A DNA stretch of 64,000 nt. Source: Kribbella albertanoniae (GTDB lineage: Bacteria; Actinomycetota; Actinomycetes; Propionibacteriales; Kribbellaceae). A model generated the notes under the pieces. That model ran no database searches. It had not been told where the DNA came from and was given only the letters and a program-made list of their open reading frames with translations. Of the stretch, positions 43,339-52,338 are shown piece by piece (the first letter of the stretch is position 1; every line of letters begins with the position of its first letter). The DNA lies in NCBI RefSeq assembly GCF_004348455.1, contig NZ_SMKA01000016.1, positions 1 to 64,000 of the forward strand, given 5' to 3'. The translations under genes and the position numbers were made by a program.

Positions 43339-43363
43339 TTGCCGAGCCCTTGGCCACTCAGCC

Positions 43364-44797
43364 TCAGAGCTGGGTCGGCCAGGGGCGGTGGTCCGAGAGA
43401 GCGCTGTCTAGGTACCCCGCCAGGGCGAGGGCGGTCAGGTCCTGGTGATGCGGTACGGCGAGTTGGGCGCCGATGGGGAGTCCGGTCGTGGACCAGCCTG
43501 CGTTCAGGGTGGTGGCCGGGTGGGCGGACATGTTGTACGGAACGGTGAACGCGATGTGTTCGAAGGGCTTGGCCGGGTCGTCGGTGGGATAGGCGAGCTC
43601 GGCCGGGAACGCGGTGATCGGGGCGACCGGAGACAGGATCACGTCGTGCGACCTGAAGGCTGCGGTGACTGCGGCGGCCATCGCGCCCATCTGGCTGTAG
43701 CCGTGGAAGACGTCGGCGCCGGTCAGTTCGCCGGCGGTGGAGACCCAGTCGAGGATCTGCGGGAGAACTTTGGCGCGGCGTTCTTCCGGGAGGGCGGCGA
43801 TGTCGGTGGCGGAGCGGATCCGCCAGAAACGGTCGAGGCCGTCGAGCATCTCGCGGGTGATGATCGGGGCGATCGGTTCGACGATGGCGCCGGCTTTCTC
43901 GAGAACGGCCGCGGCTGCAGAGACTGCTGCGGCGATCTCGGGGTCGACCGGGAGGCCGAGGCCGGCGTCCAGGAGGAGTGCGACGCGGAGACCTGGGCGG
44001 AGAGCGCTCTCTGGTGCGCTGGCCGCGTTCTCGAGATCCGCGTTCACGAGATCCGTGTTCTGGAGCGTCGCGTTCTCGGGTGGTGGTGGGTACGACGTGT
44101 GGTCGCGGGGGTCGTAGCCGGACATCACCGAGAGGGCTAGCGCTGCGTCGGCCGCGGTTCGGGTGAGCGGGCCGATTGCTCTGCCTGGGTATGGGTTGCC
44201 GACGGCGATCCGGCCGTGGGTGGGCTTGAGGCCGACGAGACCGCACCAACCAGCGGGGAGACGGATCGAACCGCCGATGTCGGTGCCGACGTGGATCGGG
44301 CCGTACCCGGCGGCAGCTGCGGCTGCAGCACCGGCGCTTGAGCCACCCGCTGTCTTCGAGACATCCCAGGGGTTGCGGGTCAGGGGGTGGAAGGTCGAGA
44401 CGCCCGACGAGAGCATCCCGTACTCCGGCATCGTCGTCTTGCTGAAGATCACCGCACCGGCGGCGCGGAGGCGGGCGGCTGCCGGCGCATCTTCAGCGGC
44501 GGGGATGAGTTCGGTGGCCGCTGTTCCTTGTGGGACTGGGGTTCCGCGGGTGGCGATGTTCTCTTTGACGGTCACCGGTACGCCGTCCAGTGGGCCGGCG
44601 GTGTTGTCGCGCCAGCGAGCCTCGGATTCGCGGGCCGCGGCGCGGGCGCCCTCCGGATCGAGGGCGTAGGTGGCGCAGAGGTGTGGCTCGAGTTGGTCGA
44701 CCCGGGCGAGTACGTCCTCGAGTACCTCGACGGGCGACAGAGAGCGCTCTCTGTAGCGGCGAAGCAGCTCGGTCGCGGTCAGGTCGGCGAGACTCAT
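43364..44797 (-). CDS. Amidase-signature family amidase
   Basis: A 477-residue protein. PVTVKENIA provides the catalytic Lys, SKTAGGSSAGAAAAAAAG the cis-Ser, and HVGTDIGGSIRLPAG the nucleophilic Ser: a complete Ser-cisSer-Lys triad. It hydrolyses an amide or carbamate bond. It is the last gene of the divergent importer operon, following an SDR and an aldehyde dehydrogenase, suggesting breakdown of an imported amide. It carries two perfect copies of the 12-bp palindrome GAGAGCGCTCTC. Confidence 0.9.
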   Translation of the reverse strand: MSLADLTATELLRRYRERSLSPVEVLEDVLARVDQLEPHLCATYALDPEGARAAARESEARWRDNTAGPLDGVPVTVKENIATRGTPVPQGTAATELIPAAEDAPAAARLRAAGAVIFSKTTMPEYGMLSSGVSTFHPLTRNPWDVSKTAGGSSAGAAAAAAAGYGPIHVGTDIGGSIRLPAGWCGLVGLKPTHGRIAVGNPYPGRAIGPLTRTAADAALALSVMSGYDPRDHTSYPPPPENATLQNTDLVNADLENAASAPESALRPGLRVALLLDAGLGLPVDPEIAAAVSAAAAVLEKAGAIVEPIAPIITREMLDGLDRFWRIRSATDIAALPEERRAKVLPQILDWVSTAGELTGADVFHGYSQMGAMAAAVTAAFRSHDVILSPVAPITAFPAELAYPTDDPAKPFEHIAFTVPYNMSAHPATTLNAGWSTTGLPIGAQLAVPHHQDLTALALAGYLDSALSDHRPWPTQL

Positions 44798-44819
44798 CCA
44801 CGCTCTCCTCAGAGTCGGG

Positions 44820-45578
44820 TCAGTTGGGTGGGTTGAAGCGGCCGTCTATTGCGGTCCAGCCGCCGTCTACGGCCAGGACGCTGCCGGTGACGAAGCTGGC
44901 TGCGTCTGAGGCGAGGTAGACGACTGCGCCGGCGAGTTCGCTGGGTTGGGCCCAGCGGGAGAGCGCTCCCTTCTGCGCATAGGCGTCGTACCAGGCGGGG
45001 TTTGCCTTGATCTGTGCGGTCAGTGGTGTTTCGACGACGCCGGGGGCGATGGCGTTGGCGCGGACGCCGGATGGGCCGAGCTCGGCAGCAGCGGTGCGAA
45101 GGAGCTGGACGAGGCCGGCCTTGGTGGCTGCGTAGACCGATTGGCCGGGCTCGACCGTCGTACCGCGGATCGAGCTGAAGCCGATGATGCTGCCGCGTCC
45201 CCGCTCGGCCATGTCCTTGCCGAAGGCACGGATCAGGTGGAAGGACGCCCGCAGGTTGAGGGAGACGACCCGGTCGAAGTCGTCGTTGGTGTAGTCGAGG
45301 ATTCGCTTGCGGACGTTCGTGGCGGCGGTGAAGACCAGGACGTCGACGGGGTCGAGTTCGGTGACTGCTCGGGTGATCGCGTCGTCGTCGAGGATGTCCA
45401 GTGCGTACGCCGCTCCGGCGGCCGTGGCCTCGGCGGCGGCGAGATCGCGGTCGGCGCAGGTGACCTGAGCGCCGTGGGCGGCGAGAGCGAGAGCGCTTTC
45501 TCGGCCGATGCCGCTGCCTGCGCCGATCACCAGGGCGTGCTTGCCGTCGAGGCGGAAGAGGTTCGCGTAGTCCGTCAT
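44820..45578 (-). CDS. SDR-family oxidoreductase
   Basis: A 252-residue classical short-chain dehydrogenase. GAGSGIGR (about 18-25) is the cofactor loop, SSIRGT places Ser, YAATK (about 150-154) is the catalytic Tyr-Lys, and ADRDL suggests NAD preference through Asp. It lacks the usual NNAG motif (TAATN instead). It would oxidise an alcohol to an aldehyde or ketone, matching the aldehyde dehydrogenase immediately upstream, and both sit in the importer operon. Confidence 0.9.
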   Translation of the reverse strand: MTDYANLFRLDGKHALVIGAGSGIGRESALALAAHGAQVTCADRDLAAAEATAAGAAYALDILDDDAITRAVTELDPVDVLVFTAATNVRKRILDYTNDDFDRVVSLNLRASFHLIRAFGKDMAERGRGSIIGFSSIRGTTVEPGQSVYAATKAGLVQLLRTAAAELGPSGVRANAIAPGVVETPLTAQIKANPAWYDAYAQKGALSRWAQPSELAGAVVYLASDAASFVTGSVLAVDGGWTAIDGRFNPPN

Positions 45579-45592
45579 GGCCGGTTCACCTC

Positions 45593-47026
45593 TCAGGGGC
45601 GGGGGCGGATGATCGCCATCCGGGTGGTGGTCAGTTCCTCGATCGCGAAGCGTGGACCCTCACGACCGATCCCGGAATCCTTGACGCCGCCGTACGGCAT
45701 CACATCGGAACGGAAGCCGGGGACCTCGTTGATCACCACTCCCCCGACATCGAGCTGGTCGATCGCCGTGAACGCGGTGTCGAGTGAGGCCGTGAAGACG
45801 CTGGCGTGCAGGCCGTAGCGTGAGGCGTTGACGCTGGAGAAAGCGCTCTCTAGGTCGGGAACGGAACGCACCGCGATCACCGGGCCGAAGATCTCCTCGT
45901 CCCATGCTTGTTGGCCGGACGGTACATCGGTCAGCACGATCGGGCCGAGAGTGTCGCCCTCAGCGGCGTAGGCGACGGTGGCGCCGGCATGGACCGCGTC
46001 GTCGACCCATTCGCGGACTCGGGCGGTCGAGCGGGGATCGATCAGGGCTGAGACTCGGGTCGCGGGATCGCGAGGGTCGCCGACGACGACTGCGGGCAGG
46101 CGGGCGCCGAGTTTCTCCAGCAGGGGTTGGCGAATCGACTCGACCGCGAGTACGCGCTGGACCGAGATGCAGGCTTGGCCTGAGGCGTAGTACCCACCGC
46201 GGATGATGGCGTCGGCGGCTGCGTCGAGGTCGGCATCCTCGGCAACGACCAGGGCTGAGTTCGAACCGAGTTCGAGGAGGACCTTGGTGGGGGCGGCGTC
46301 ACGGGCGATCTGGTGACCGACGGCGGCCGAGCCAGTGAAAGAGACAGCTCCGATCCGGCTGTCGGTGGTGAGGGTCGCGCCGACGTCAGGTCCGCCGGTG
46401 AGTAGCTGGAGAGCGCTCTCTGGTGCCCCGTTCTCGAGCAATGCGGAGCGCATGAAATGCACGAGCCAGAGAGTTGCGAGTGGCGTCTGCGGCGCCGGCT
46501 TCACGATGATCGGGCAGCCAGCGGCAAAGGCTGGAGCGATCTTGTGCGCGGCGAGAAGGAGTGGGTAGTTGAAGCCGGTGATGCCGACGACGACACCGAT
46601 CGGCTTACGGACCCAGAAGCCGCGGAGCCCTTCGCCGCTCGGCAGAAGGTCCAGCGGCACGGTCTCGCCGTGCAGGCGGGCGACTTCCTCGGCGGCAGTC
46701 TCCAGGGTGAGCAGGGTTCGATCGATCTCGACCCGGCAGTCGACGAGCGGTTTGCCGGTCTCCAGGACGAGGAGATCGACGAACGCGTCACGCTCGGCAC
46801 GGACGGCGGAATGCGTTGCCTGTAAGACGTTTCGGCGCACGTACGACGGGAGGCGGCCGACGGTCTCGCGGACGGCGACGGCGTGGTCGAGGGCTTGGCG
46901 GGCGAGATCCGTGGTGCCGACTGGAGCCTCGGTGATCGTGGAACTGTCGTACGGGAAGACCACCGGGGCGGTTGCGGGTGCCTCGATCCAGGATTCACCG
47001 ATCGGCAGGCCGGACGGGAACTTCAC
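45593..47026 (-). CDS. Aldehyde dehydrogenase
   Basis: A 477-residue protein. VVGITGFNYPLLLAAHKIAP and SFTGSAAVG bind NAD, LELGSNSALVV holds the general base Glu, SGQACISVQRV the nucleophilic Cys, and EEIFGPVIAV the second Glu. It resembles lactaldehyde/glycolaldehyde- or succinate-semialdehyde-type enzymes, but the substrate is uncertain. Its ATG overlaps the stop of the upstream Opp ATPase gene, tying it to import. It contains a perfect GAGAGCGCTCTC palindrome. Confidence 0.92.
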   Translation of the reverse strand: MKFPSGLPIGESWIEAPATAPVVFPYDSSTITEAPVGTTDLARQALDHAVAVRETVGRLPSYVRRNVLQATHSAVRAERDAFVDLLVLETGKPLVDCRVEIDRTLLTLETAAEEVARLHGETVPLDLLPSGEGLRGFWVRKPIGVVVGITGFNYPLLLAAHKIAPAFAAGCPIIVKPAPQTPLATLWLVHFMRSALLENGAPESALQLLTGGPDVGATLTTDSRIGAVSFTGSAAVGHQIARDAAPTKVLLELGSNSALVVAEDADLDAAADAIIRGGYYASGQACISVQRVLAVESIRQPLLEKLGARLPAVVVGDPRDPATRVSALIDPRSTARVREWVDDAVHAGATVAYAAEGDTLGPIVLTDVPSGQQAWDEEIFGPVIAVRSVPDLESAFSSVNASRYGLHASVFTASLDTAFTAIDQLDVGGVVINEVPGFRSDVMPYGGVKDSGIGREGPRFAIEELTTTRMAIIRPRP

Positions 47027-47874
47027 GCGGTTTCTCCCTTCGCTAGCAGGTCAGCGGTGGTGGCGCCGGAGAGCGCTCTCTCCAGCGTCGGGATCGCGGA
47101 GACCAGGCGTTGTGTGTAGGGGTGCTGGGGCGCGGCGTACACGTCACCGGTGGGGCCTGTCTCGACGATCTGGCCGGCGTTCATGACGGCGACGCGGTCG
47201 CAGACGTGCTTGACCACGGAGAGGTCGTGAGAAACGAAGATCAGGGTGAGGTTGAGTTCGTCGACGAGATCGGAGATCAGGTTCAGGACCTGGGCGCGGA
47301 CGGAGACGTCGAGGGCGCTCACCGGTTCGTCGGCGATCAGGATGCGGGGGCGCGGGGCCAGGGCGCGGGCGATCGAGATCCGCTGACGCTGGCCGCCGGA
47401 GAACTGGTGCGGGTAGCGATCTCCGGCGTCGCTCGAGAGACCCACGGCATCCAGTAGCTCGAGAACGCGTTCTCGGGAGGCGGGGTGGCCTTGGACGACC
47501 AGGGGTTCGGCGATGATGTCGCGGACGCGCATCCGGGGATCGAGTGAGCTCATCGGGTCCTGGAAGACGAGCTGGAGGTTCTCACGGAGGAACCGGAGCC
47601 GCCGTTCCGGGAGATCGGTGATCTCGTTGCCTTCGACAAGGATCTGGCCGGAGGTCGGGCGGTCGAGGGCAGCGATCAGGCGGAGCAGGGTCGACTTGCC
47701 GCAGCCGGATTCGCCGACGATGCCGAATCGTTCGCCCTGCTTGACCTCCAGGCTGACACCGCGGAGCGCGTGGACGACGGGAGCGGGACGTAGGAGCGAC
47801 GTACGGGGGCGCGGGTAGTCGCGGACCACGTCGATCACCTGAACCGCTGCCGCAGGTGTGGGGCTCTCAGGCAT
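47023..47874 (-). CDS. Oligopeptide/dipeptide-type ABC importer ATPase (OppF/DppF-like)
   Basis: A 283-residue protein. FGIVGESGCGKST is Walker A, HQFSGGQRQRISIARALAPRP the signature and RILIADEPVSALDVSVRAQV Walker B. The C-terminal HPYTQRLVSAIPTLE is typical of Opp/Dpp ATPases. It overlaps the OppD-like gene by 8 bp. It contains a perfect GAGAGCGCTCTC palindrome near its 3' end, read as ERALS. Confidence 0.93.
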   Translation of the reverse strand: MPESPTPAAAVQVIDVVRDYPRPRTSLLRPAPVVHALRGVSLEVKQGERFGIVGESGCGKSTLLRLIAALDRPTSGQILVEGNEITDLPERRLRFLRENLQLVFQDPMSSLDPRMRVRDIIAEPLVVQGHPASRERVLELLDAVGLSSDAGDRYPHQFSGGQRQRISIARALAPRPRILIADEPVSALDVSVRAQVLNLISDLVDELNLTLIFVSHDLSVVKHVCDRVAVMNAGQIVETGPTGDVYAAPQHPYTQRLVSAIPTLERALSGATTADLLAKGETA

Positions 47875-48871
47875 GGGAGGCTCCGGCGGGGTGGTGGCAG
47901 GCGTAGCCGGTGGTGGGGGTGCCGGACCAGGCGGGCGTGGTGGCGCAGAGGTCGGTGGCGTGGGTGCAGCGGTTGCGGAAGACGCAGCCGGAGGGGAAGT
48001 GGCCGGCCGCGGGAACGGTTCCAGGAATCGTGGTGAGGCGTGGGCGGGACGCCGTACCGGCTTGGAGGTTCGTGCGACCGGATGCGGGAGCGGCGGCTTC
48101 CAGGTTGGAGGCGGCTAGGAGGCCTTGGGTGTAGCGGTGGCGGGGGTTGGTGAAGACCTCGTGGACGGGGCCGGATTCGACGACGCGGCCGCCGTACATG
48201 ACCAGGACTCGTTCGCAGACGGTGGCGACGACGGCCAGGTCGTGGGTGATGAAGAGCAGGGCCGATGATCGGGCCAGGACGCCTTGGACGATGAGGTCCA
48301 GGACGAGGGCTTGGACCGTGACGTCGAGCGCCGTGGTGGGTTCGTCGCAGATCAGCAGCGCCGGGTCGTTGGCCAGGGCGATGGCGAGAACGATGCGCTG
48401 ACGCTGGCCGCCCGAGAGCTGATGCGGGTAGGCGCGCAGCAGGTCGGCCGGGAGTTGCACGCGGTCGAGAAGGTCGGCGGCAGCGGCGCGAGCGGCGGTT
48501 CGCGTCGGCTGGGTGTGATGGATCAGCATCGACTCGGCGATCTGATCACCGATCCGCATGGTCGGGTTGAGCGCGGTCATCGGTTCCTGGAAGACCATCG
48601 CGAGATCGCGGCCGCGGATCCGAGATAGCGCTCTCTCGTCGGCGCCGATCAGGTCGTGATCGATGCCGGTCAACCGGACCGAGCCAGACGGTACGACGTC
48701 GTCCGGGAGCAGGCCGAGGATGCTCAGAGCGGTCAGCGACTTACCCGAACCGGACTCACCGATCAGACCGACCCGTTCCCCCGGCCCTACCGTCAGATCG
48801 ACATCGGACACGAGCTGGGTGTCGCGAACGGACACGTTGAGCCCTTGGACAGTGAGAACGTCGGGCGTCAT
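47867..48871 (-). CDS. Oligopeptide/dipeptide-type ABC importer ATPase (OppD/DppD-like)
   Basis: A 334-residue protein. VGLIGESGSGKS is Walker A, PHQLSGGQRQRIVLAIALAN the signature and ALLICDEPTTALDVTVQA Walker B. The C-terminal zinc/Fe-S-like motif (FPSGCVFRNRCTHATDLCAT) is a feature of Opp/Dpp ATPases and is intact with three Cys. Start overlaps the permease stop by 4 bp. Confidence 0.93.
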   Translation of the reverse strand: MTPDVLTVQGLNVSVRDTQLVSDVDLTVGPGERVGLIGESGSGKSLTALSILGLLPDDVVPSGSVRLTGIDHDLIGADERALSRIRGRDLAMVFQEPMTALNPTMRIGDQIAESMLIHHTQPTRTAARAAAADLLDRVQLPADLLRAYPHQLSGGQRQRIVLAIALANDPALLICDEPTTALDVTVQALVLDLIVQGVLARSSALLFITHDLAVVATVCERVLVMYGGRVVESGPVHEVFTNPRHRYTQGLLAASNLEAAAPASGRTNLQAGTASRPRLTTIPGTVPAAGHFPSGCVFRNRCTHATDLCATTPAWSGTPTTGYACHHPAGASHA

Positions 48872-49686
48872 CGGCGATCTTCTAACTTGGGATCGAAGCG
48901 GTCACGAAGCCCATCACCGAGCAGGTTGAACCCAAGAACGGCAACGGCGATGGCGATCCCGGGAAAGACCGCCAGCCGCGGAGCGCTGAACAGAAACTCC
49001 TGACTCTCCTGAAGCATCCGACCCCACGACGGCGTCGGCGGCGGCGTCCCATACCCAAGGAAAGAGAGCGCGGCCTCAGCAAGAACCGCGATCGCAAAGG
49101 AGACCGATGCCTGAACGGTGATCAGGCTCGTCACGTTCGGCAGAACATGCCGAGCAGCGATCGGGAACGGTTTCCGGCCGGCAGCACGAGCCGCCAGCAC
49201 GTACTCGGTCCGCATCACCTGCAACGCGCCGCTCCGGATCACCCGCGCGAAGCTCGGCACCGAAGCGATGCCGATGGCAACCATCGCGGTGAGCGTGCTC
49301 GCACCGAAGACCGCGCCGAACATGATCGCCAGCAACAGCGCTGGGAACGCGAGCATCAGATCATTGGTTCTCATGATCAGCTCACTCGGCCAGCGCGGAG
49401 TCATCGCGGCCAGCACCCCGAGCGGTACGCCGATCACCGCGGCCACCCCCACCGCGACGACACCGACGAACAGCGTGGTCCGCGATCCGACCATGATCTG
49501 GCTGAACACGTCCCGCCCGAACTTGTCCGTCCCGAACCAGTGCTCCCACGACGGCATGGCCAACCGCCCCGACGGGTTGACGAGCGTCGCGTCGTACGGC
49601 GTCCAGACGAAGGACAGCAGTGCCATCAGCGCGATGACACCGACGATCACGCCGCCGGCGACCAGGCTCGGGTTCAGGCGCCTCAT
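48868..49686 (-). CDS. Importer permease, DppC-like
   Basis: A 272-residue permease; start at ATG 49686 (MRRLNPSLVAGGVIVGVIAL), not the upstream frame. N-terminal DppC signature HWFGTDKFGRDVFSQIMVGS is present. At least five hydrophobic segments and the EAA loop AARAAGRKPFPIAARHVLPN for the ATPase are seen. Its ATG overlaps the upstream DppB-like stop. It forms the translocation channel with DppB. Confidence 0.93.
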   Translation of the reverse strand: MRRLNPSLVAGGVIVGVIALMALLSFVWTPYDATLVNPSGRLAMPSWEHWFGTDKFGRDVFSQIMVGSRTTLFVGVVAVGVAAVIGVPLGVLAAMTPRWPSELIMRTNDLMLAFPALLLAIMFGAVFGASTLTAMVAIGIASVPSFARVIRSGALQVMRTEYVLAARAAGRKPFPIAARHVLPNVTSLITVQASVSFAIAVLAEAALSFLGYGTPPPTPSWGRMLQESQEFLFSAPRLAVFPGIAIAVAVLGFNLLGDGLRDRFDPKLEDRR

Positions 49687-50633
49687 CGCGACCCCGTCCG
49701 CAGTCGCGGGTCCAGAGCGACGTACAGGAGGTCCACTAGGAAGTTGACCAGCAGTACGGCGACGACCAGCACCATGACTACGTCTTGCACCAAAATCAGG
49801 TCCCGCTGCGACACGCCATCCAGTAGCAGGCTGCCGAGCCCAGGGATGACGAAAACGCGTTCTACGACCACAGCACCGATCAGCAGCGTTGCGAGCTGCA
49901 GACCGAGCACCGTCACCACCGGTACGGCGGCATTGCGCAGACCGTGCCGCCACAGCGCCGGAAACGGCCGCAGCCCCTTAGCGCGCGCCGTACGGAGGTA
50001 GTCCTCCCGCAGCACGTCCAGCACCGCACTGCGCACATAGCGAGTCAGTACGGCGCCCTGTACCAACCCGAGCGACAACGCCGGCAGCACCAACTGCCGT
50101 AGGAACTGAACCGGGTCCACAGCCGGTGGAGTCCACCCGTTCGCCGGGAGCCACCCGAGCTTCACTGCGAACACCATGATCAGCAGAATGCCCGCCAGGA
50201 ACGCCGGTACCGCGACACCGACCTGAGAGAGCGCCGAGAGCGCTACCCCGGACAGTCGCCGGTGGCGCGCTGCCATCACCGTTCCGGCCGGTACGGCGAG
50301 CACCAGTGCGATCAGCATCCCGGCCACGACCAGTAGCAGCGTCACCTGGAGCCGGTCGAACACCTGCGGTCCGATCGCCGCCTTCGACACGTACGACGTA
50401 CCGAGGTCGCCCCGGAGCAGTCCGCCGAGCCAATCGACGTACTGGGTCGGGAGCGGTCGGTCGAGGCCGAACTGGCGTCGCAGCTCGGCCACCGCCTCGT
50501 CTGACGCGTTGACGCCGAGTGCGACCCGGGCCGGGTCGCCGGGCAGCACGGCCATGAAACCGAACACCAGCACCGAGCTGACTCCAAGACTGACCAAGAG
50601 CACAGCGGTGCGCTCGATCAGGCGAAGAATCAC
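49683..50633 (-). CDS. Importer permease, DppB-like
   Basis: A 316-residue permease, GTG start 50633. It has the DppB layout: RTAVLLVSLGVSSVLVFGFM (TM1), a long periplasmic loop with PLPTQYVDWLGGLLRGDLGT, five further helices, and the EAA loop RTARAKGLRPFPALWRHGLR. It lies 4 bp after the binding-protein gene. Confidence 0.93.
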   Translation of the reverse strand: MILRLIERTAVLLVSLGVSSVLVFGFMAVLPGDPARVALGVNASDEAVAELRRQFGLDRPLPTQYVDWLGGLLRGDLGTSYVSKAAIGPQVFDRLQVTLLLVVAGMLIALVLAVPAGTVMAARHRRLSGVALSALSQVGVAVPAFLAGILLIMVFAVKLGWLPANGWTPPAVDPVQFLRQLVLPALSLGLVQGAVLTRYVRSAVLDVLREDYLRTARAKGLRPFPALWRHGLRNAAVPVVTVLGLQLATLLIGAVVVERVFVIPGLGSLLLDGVSQRDLILVQDVVMVLVVAVLLVNFLVDLLYVALDPRLRTGSR

Positions 50634-50637
50634 GGTG

Positions 50638-52149
50638 TCACGACCGGGCGAGGCGGGACAGGTCGAAGTTCTCGGTGATCGCGTTCTGCGGCAGACCGGT
50701 CAGGTTCTTGTCCGCGACGATCAGGTTCGGCAGCAGGAACAGCCAGTCCCCCGCAGCCTGCTCGGACAGCCGCCGGCCGGCCTTCTTCATGTTGTCGAGC
50801 TGCGCCGCCTCGTCACCTGCGTCGGCCGCGGCCAGGTACTGCTGCAGCTCGGGGTCGTTGTAGCGCGTGTAGTACGTCGGGCTGAACACCGCACCGAGGT
50901 CGCGTGGCTCGACATGCGCGATGATCGACATGTCGTAGTCGGCGCTCTTGAAGACCGTGGTCAGCCACGCCGCCGGGAACTCCTGCTGGTCGATCTGCAC
51001 CTTCAGCCCGACCTGCTCCAGCTGGCTCTTCACCACCTGACCACACGAGATCGCATACGGCAGAGTGGGCAGCCGCAGCCGCAGTGTGGCGCCAGCCGCG
51101 CCAGAGGCCTGCAGCAACGACTTGGCCTTGGCCACGTCGTACGGCGCGACGCTGGTGAGGTCCTCGTACCACGGGTCGGTCGGCGGAACCATGGAGCCGA
51201 TCAGCTTGCCCCGACCGGCGAAACACGTGTCCAGCAAGGCCTTGTGATCGATTGCCTGCCGGATCGCCTGCCGGGTGCGGAGGTCACGGAAGACCGGCTT
51301 GGAGTTGTTGAACGACAGCAGCACCTCGCCGTTCGTGGTCCCCTCGATCACCTGGTACTTCTCGTTGCCGGTGAACTGGCTGAGCGCTTCCGGTGCCTGC
51401 ACTGTCGTGATCACGTTGATGGTGCCGGTCAGCAGCGCGTTGTTCAGCGCGGTCGGGTCCTTGAAGTACTTCAGCGTGATCTGCTGGAACTGCGGCTTGG
51501 TCCCCCAGTAGCCGTCGTTGCGCTGCAGCACGATCGAGTCGCCGCGGTTCCACTTCGAGAACTTGTACGGCCCGGTGCCGATCGGCGCGGTGGCCAGGGC
51601 GCTGACCCCGGTCTCGGAGAACATCGCGCCGATCCGGGTGGTCATCCGGAACAGCCAGCCGTTGCTCGGCTTCGTCAGCGTGACCTGCAGCTGCGTCGGC
51701 GACAACGCCTTGGCGCCGGCGACGACATCCATCGCGGACTTCAGCGAGGTCGTCCAGGCCGACTTCACGCGGTTGATGCTGAAGACCGCATCGGCCGCCG
51801 TGAACGGCTTGTCGTTGGTGAACTTCGCGTTGTCGACCAGGTCGAACGTGTAGGTCTTGCGGTCCGGCGACACCGTCCACGACTTGGCCAGCGACGGCAC
51901 GATCTTGCCCGACTCGTCCTGCTTGACCAGGCTCTCGTAGACGTTGCCGAGTAGCACCTGCGGGATCGCCGCACCGTCGGTCGTGGTGAAGTCGAGGCTG
52001 GCCGGCTCCGCGACCAGGCCGAGCGACAGCGACTGATCAGCGCCGGTGGACGAACCGCCCGACGTACTCGAACCAGCCGAGCAGGCGGTCAGGGCGAGCA
52101 TGGCGGCGGAGGCGACGAACGCGACCGCTCGAGTGGTGTACGACTTCAC
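50638..52149 (-). CDS. Importer substrate-binding lipoprotein (SBP family 5)
   Basis: A 503-residue protein, GTG start with GGAGGAG. The signal peptide ends at lipobox LTAC (Cys ~23). The family 5 block FDLVDNAKFTNDKPFTAADA then VFSINRVKS is diagnostic, followed by TGTINVITTVQAPEALS and PYDVAKAKSLLQASG. It delivers substrate to the DppBCDF-like permease. First gene of the divergent operon, facing the GntR regulator. The amidase and dehydrogenases downstream suggest an amide-containing ligand. Confidence 0.92.
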   Translation of the reverse strand: MKSYTTRAVAFVASAAMLALTACSAGSSTSGGSSTGADQSLSLGLVAEPASLDFTTTDGAAIPQVLLGNVYESLVKQDESGKIVPSLAKSWTVSPDRKTYTFDLVDNAKFTNDKPFTAADAVFSINRVKSAWTTSLKSAMDVVAGAKALSPTQLQVTLTKPSNGWLFRMTTRIGAMFSETGVSALATAPIGTGPYKFSKWNRGDSIVLQRNDGYWGTKPQFQQITLKYFKDPTALNNALLTGTINVITTVQAPEALSQFTGNEKYQVIEGTTNGEVLLSFNNSKPVFRDLRTRQAIRQAIDHKALLDTCFAGRGKLIGSMVPPTDPWYEDLTSVAPYDVAKAKSLLQASGAAGATLRLRLPTLPYAISCGQVVKSQLEQVGLKVQIDQQEFPAAWLTTVFKSADYDMSIIAHVEPRDLGAVFSPTYYTRYNDPELQQYLAAADAGDEAAQLDNMKKAGRRLSEQAAGDWLFLLPNLIVADKNLTGLPQNAITENFDLSRLARS

Positions 52150-52252
52150 GCGAACTCCTCCAGATCACCGGACTCTCGCCGCATTCTGCCGACCCGGCCC
52201 ACTCCGGCCGGCAGCGGGCACGCAGTACGGCGGTGTTCGCCGTCCAGCTGTG

Positions 52253-52267
52253 ACTGGTCCGACCAGT
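52253..52267. promoter_or_regulatory. FadR-type GntR operator
   Basis: ACTGGTCCGACCAGT has perfect 6-bp arms around CCG and fits the TGGTnnnACCA motif of FadR-subfamily GntR regulators. It lies between the divergent importer operon and gntR, about 70 bp upstream of the gntR start, positioned to control both. Confidence 0.75.
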
Positions 52268-52338
52268 GGACTAGGTGTCACTGGGCCACTAGGTTTGTCG
52301 CTACACAGAGGTCTGTCAAGGCAAAAGGGGTGACTGGA

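Larger units (their letters stand above)
38752..47080. repeat. Dispersed 12-bp palindrome GAGAGCGCTCTC inside coding sequence
   Basis: Perfect copies lie at 38752-38763 (AfsR-like gene), 44000-44011 and 44740-44751 (amidase), 46409-46420 (aldehyde dehydrogenase) and 47069-47080 (OppF-like). Near copies occur at 38271, 43395, 44959, 45488, 45836 and 48624. Different frames read it as ESAL, ERSLS and RALS, so it is conserved as DNA, not as a peptide. The interval given is the span of the perfect copies only. Confidence 0.75.
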
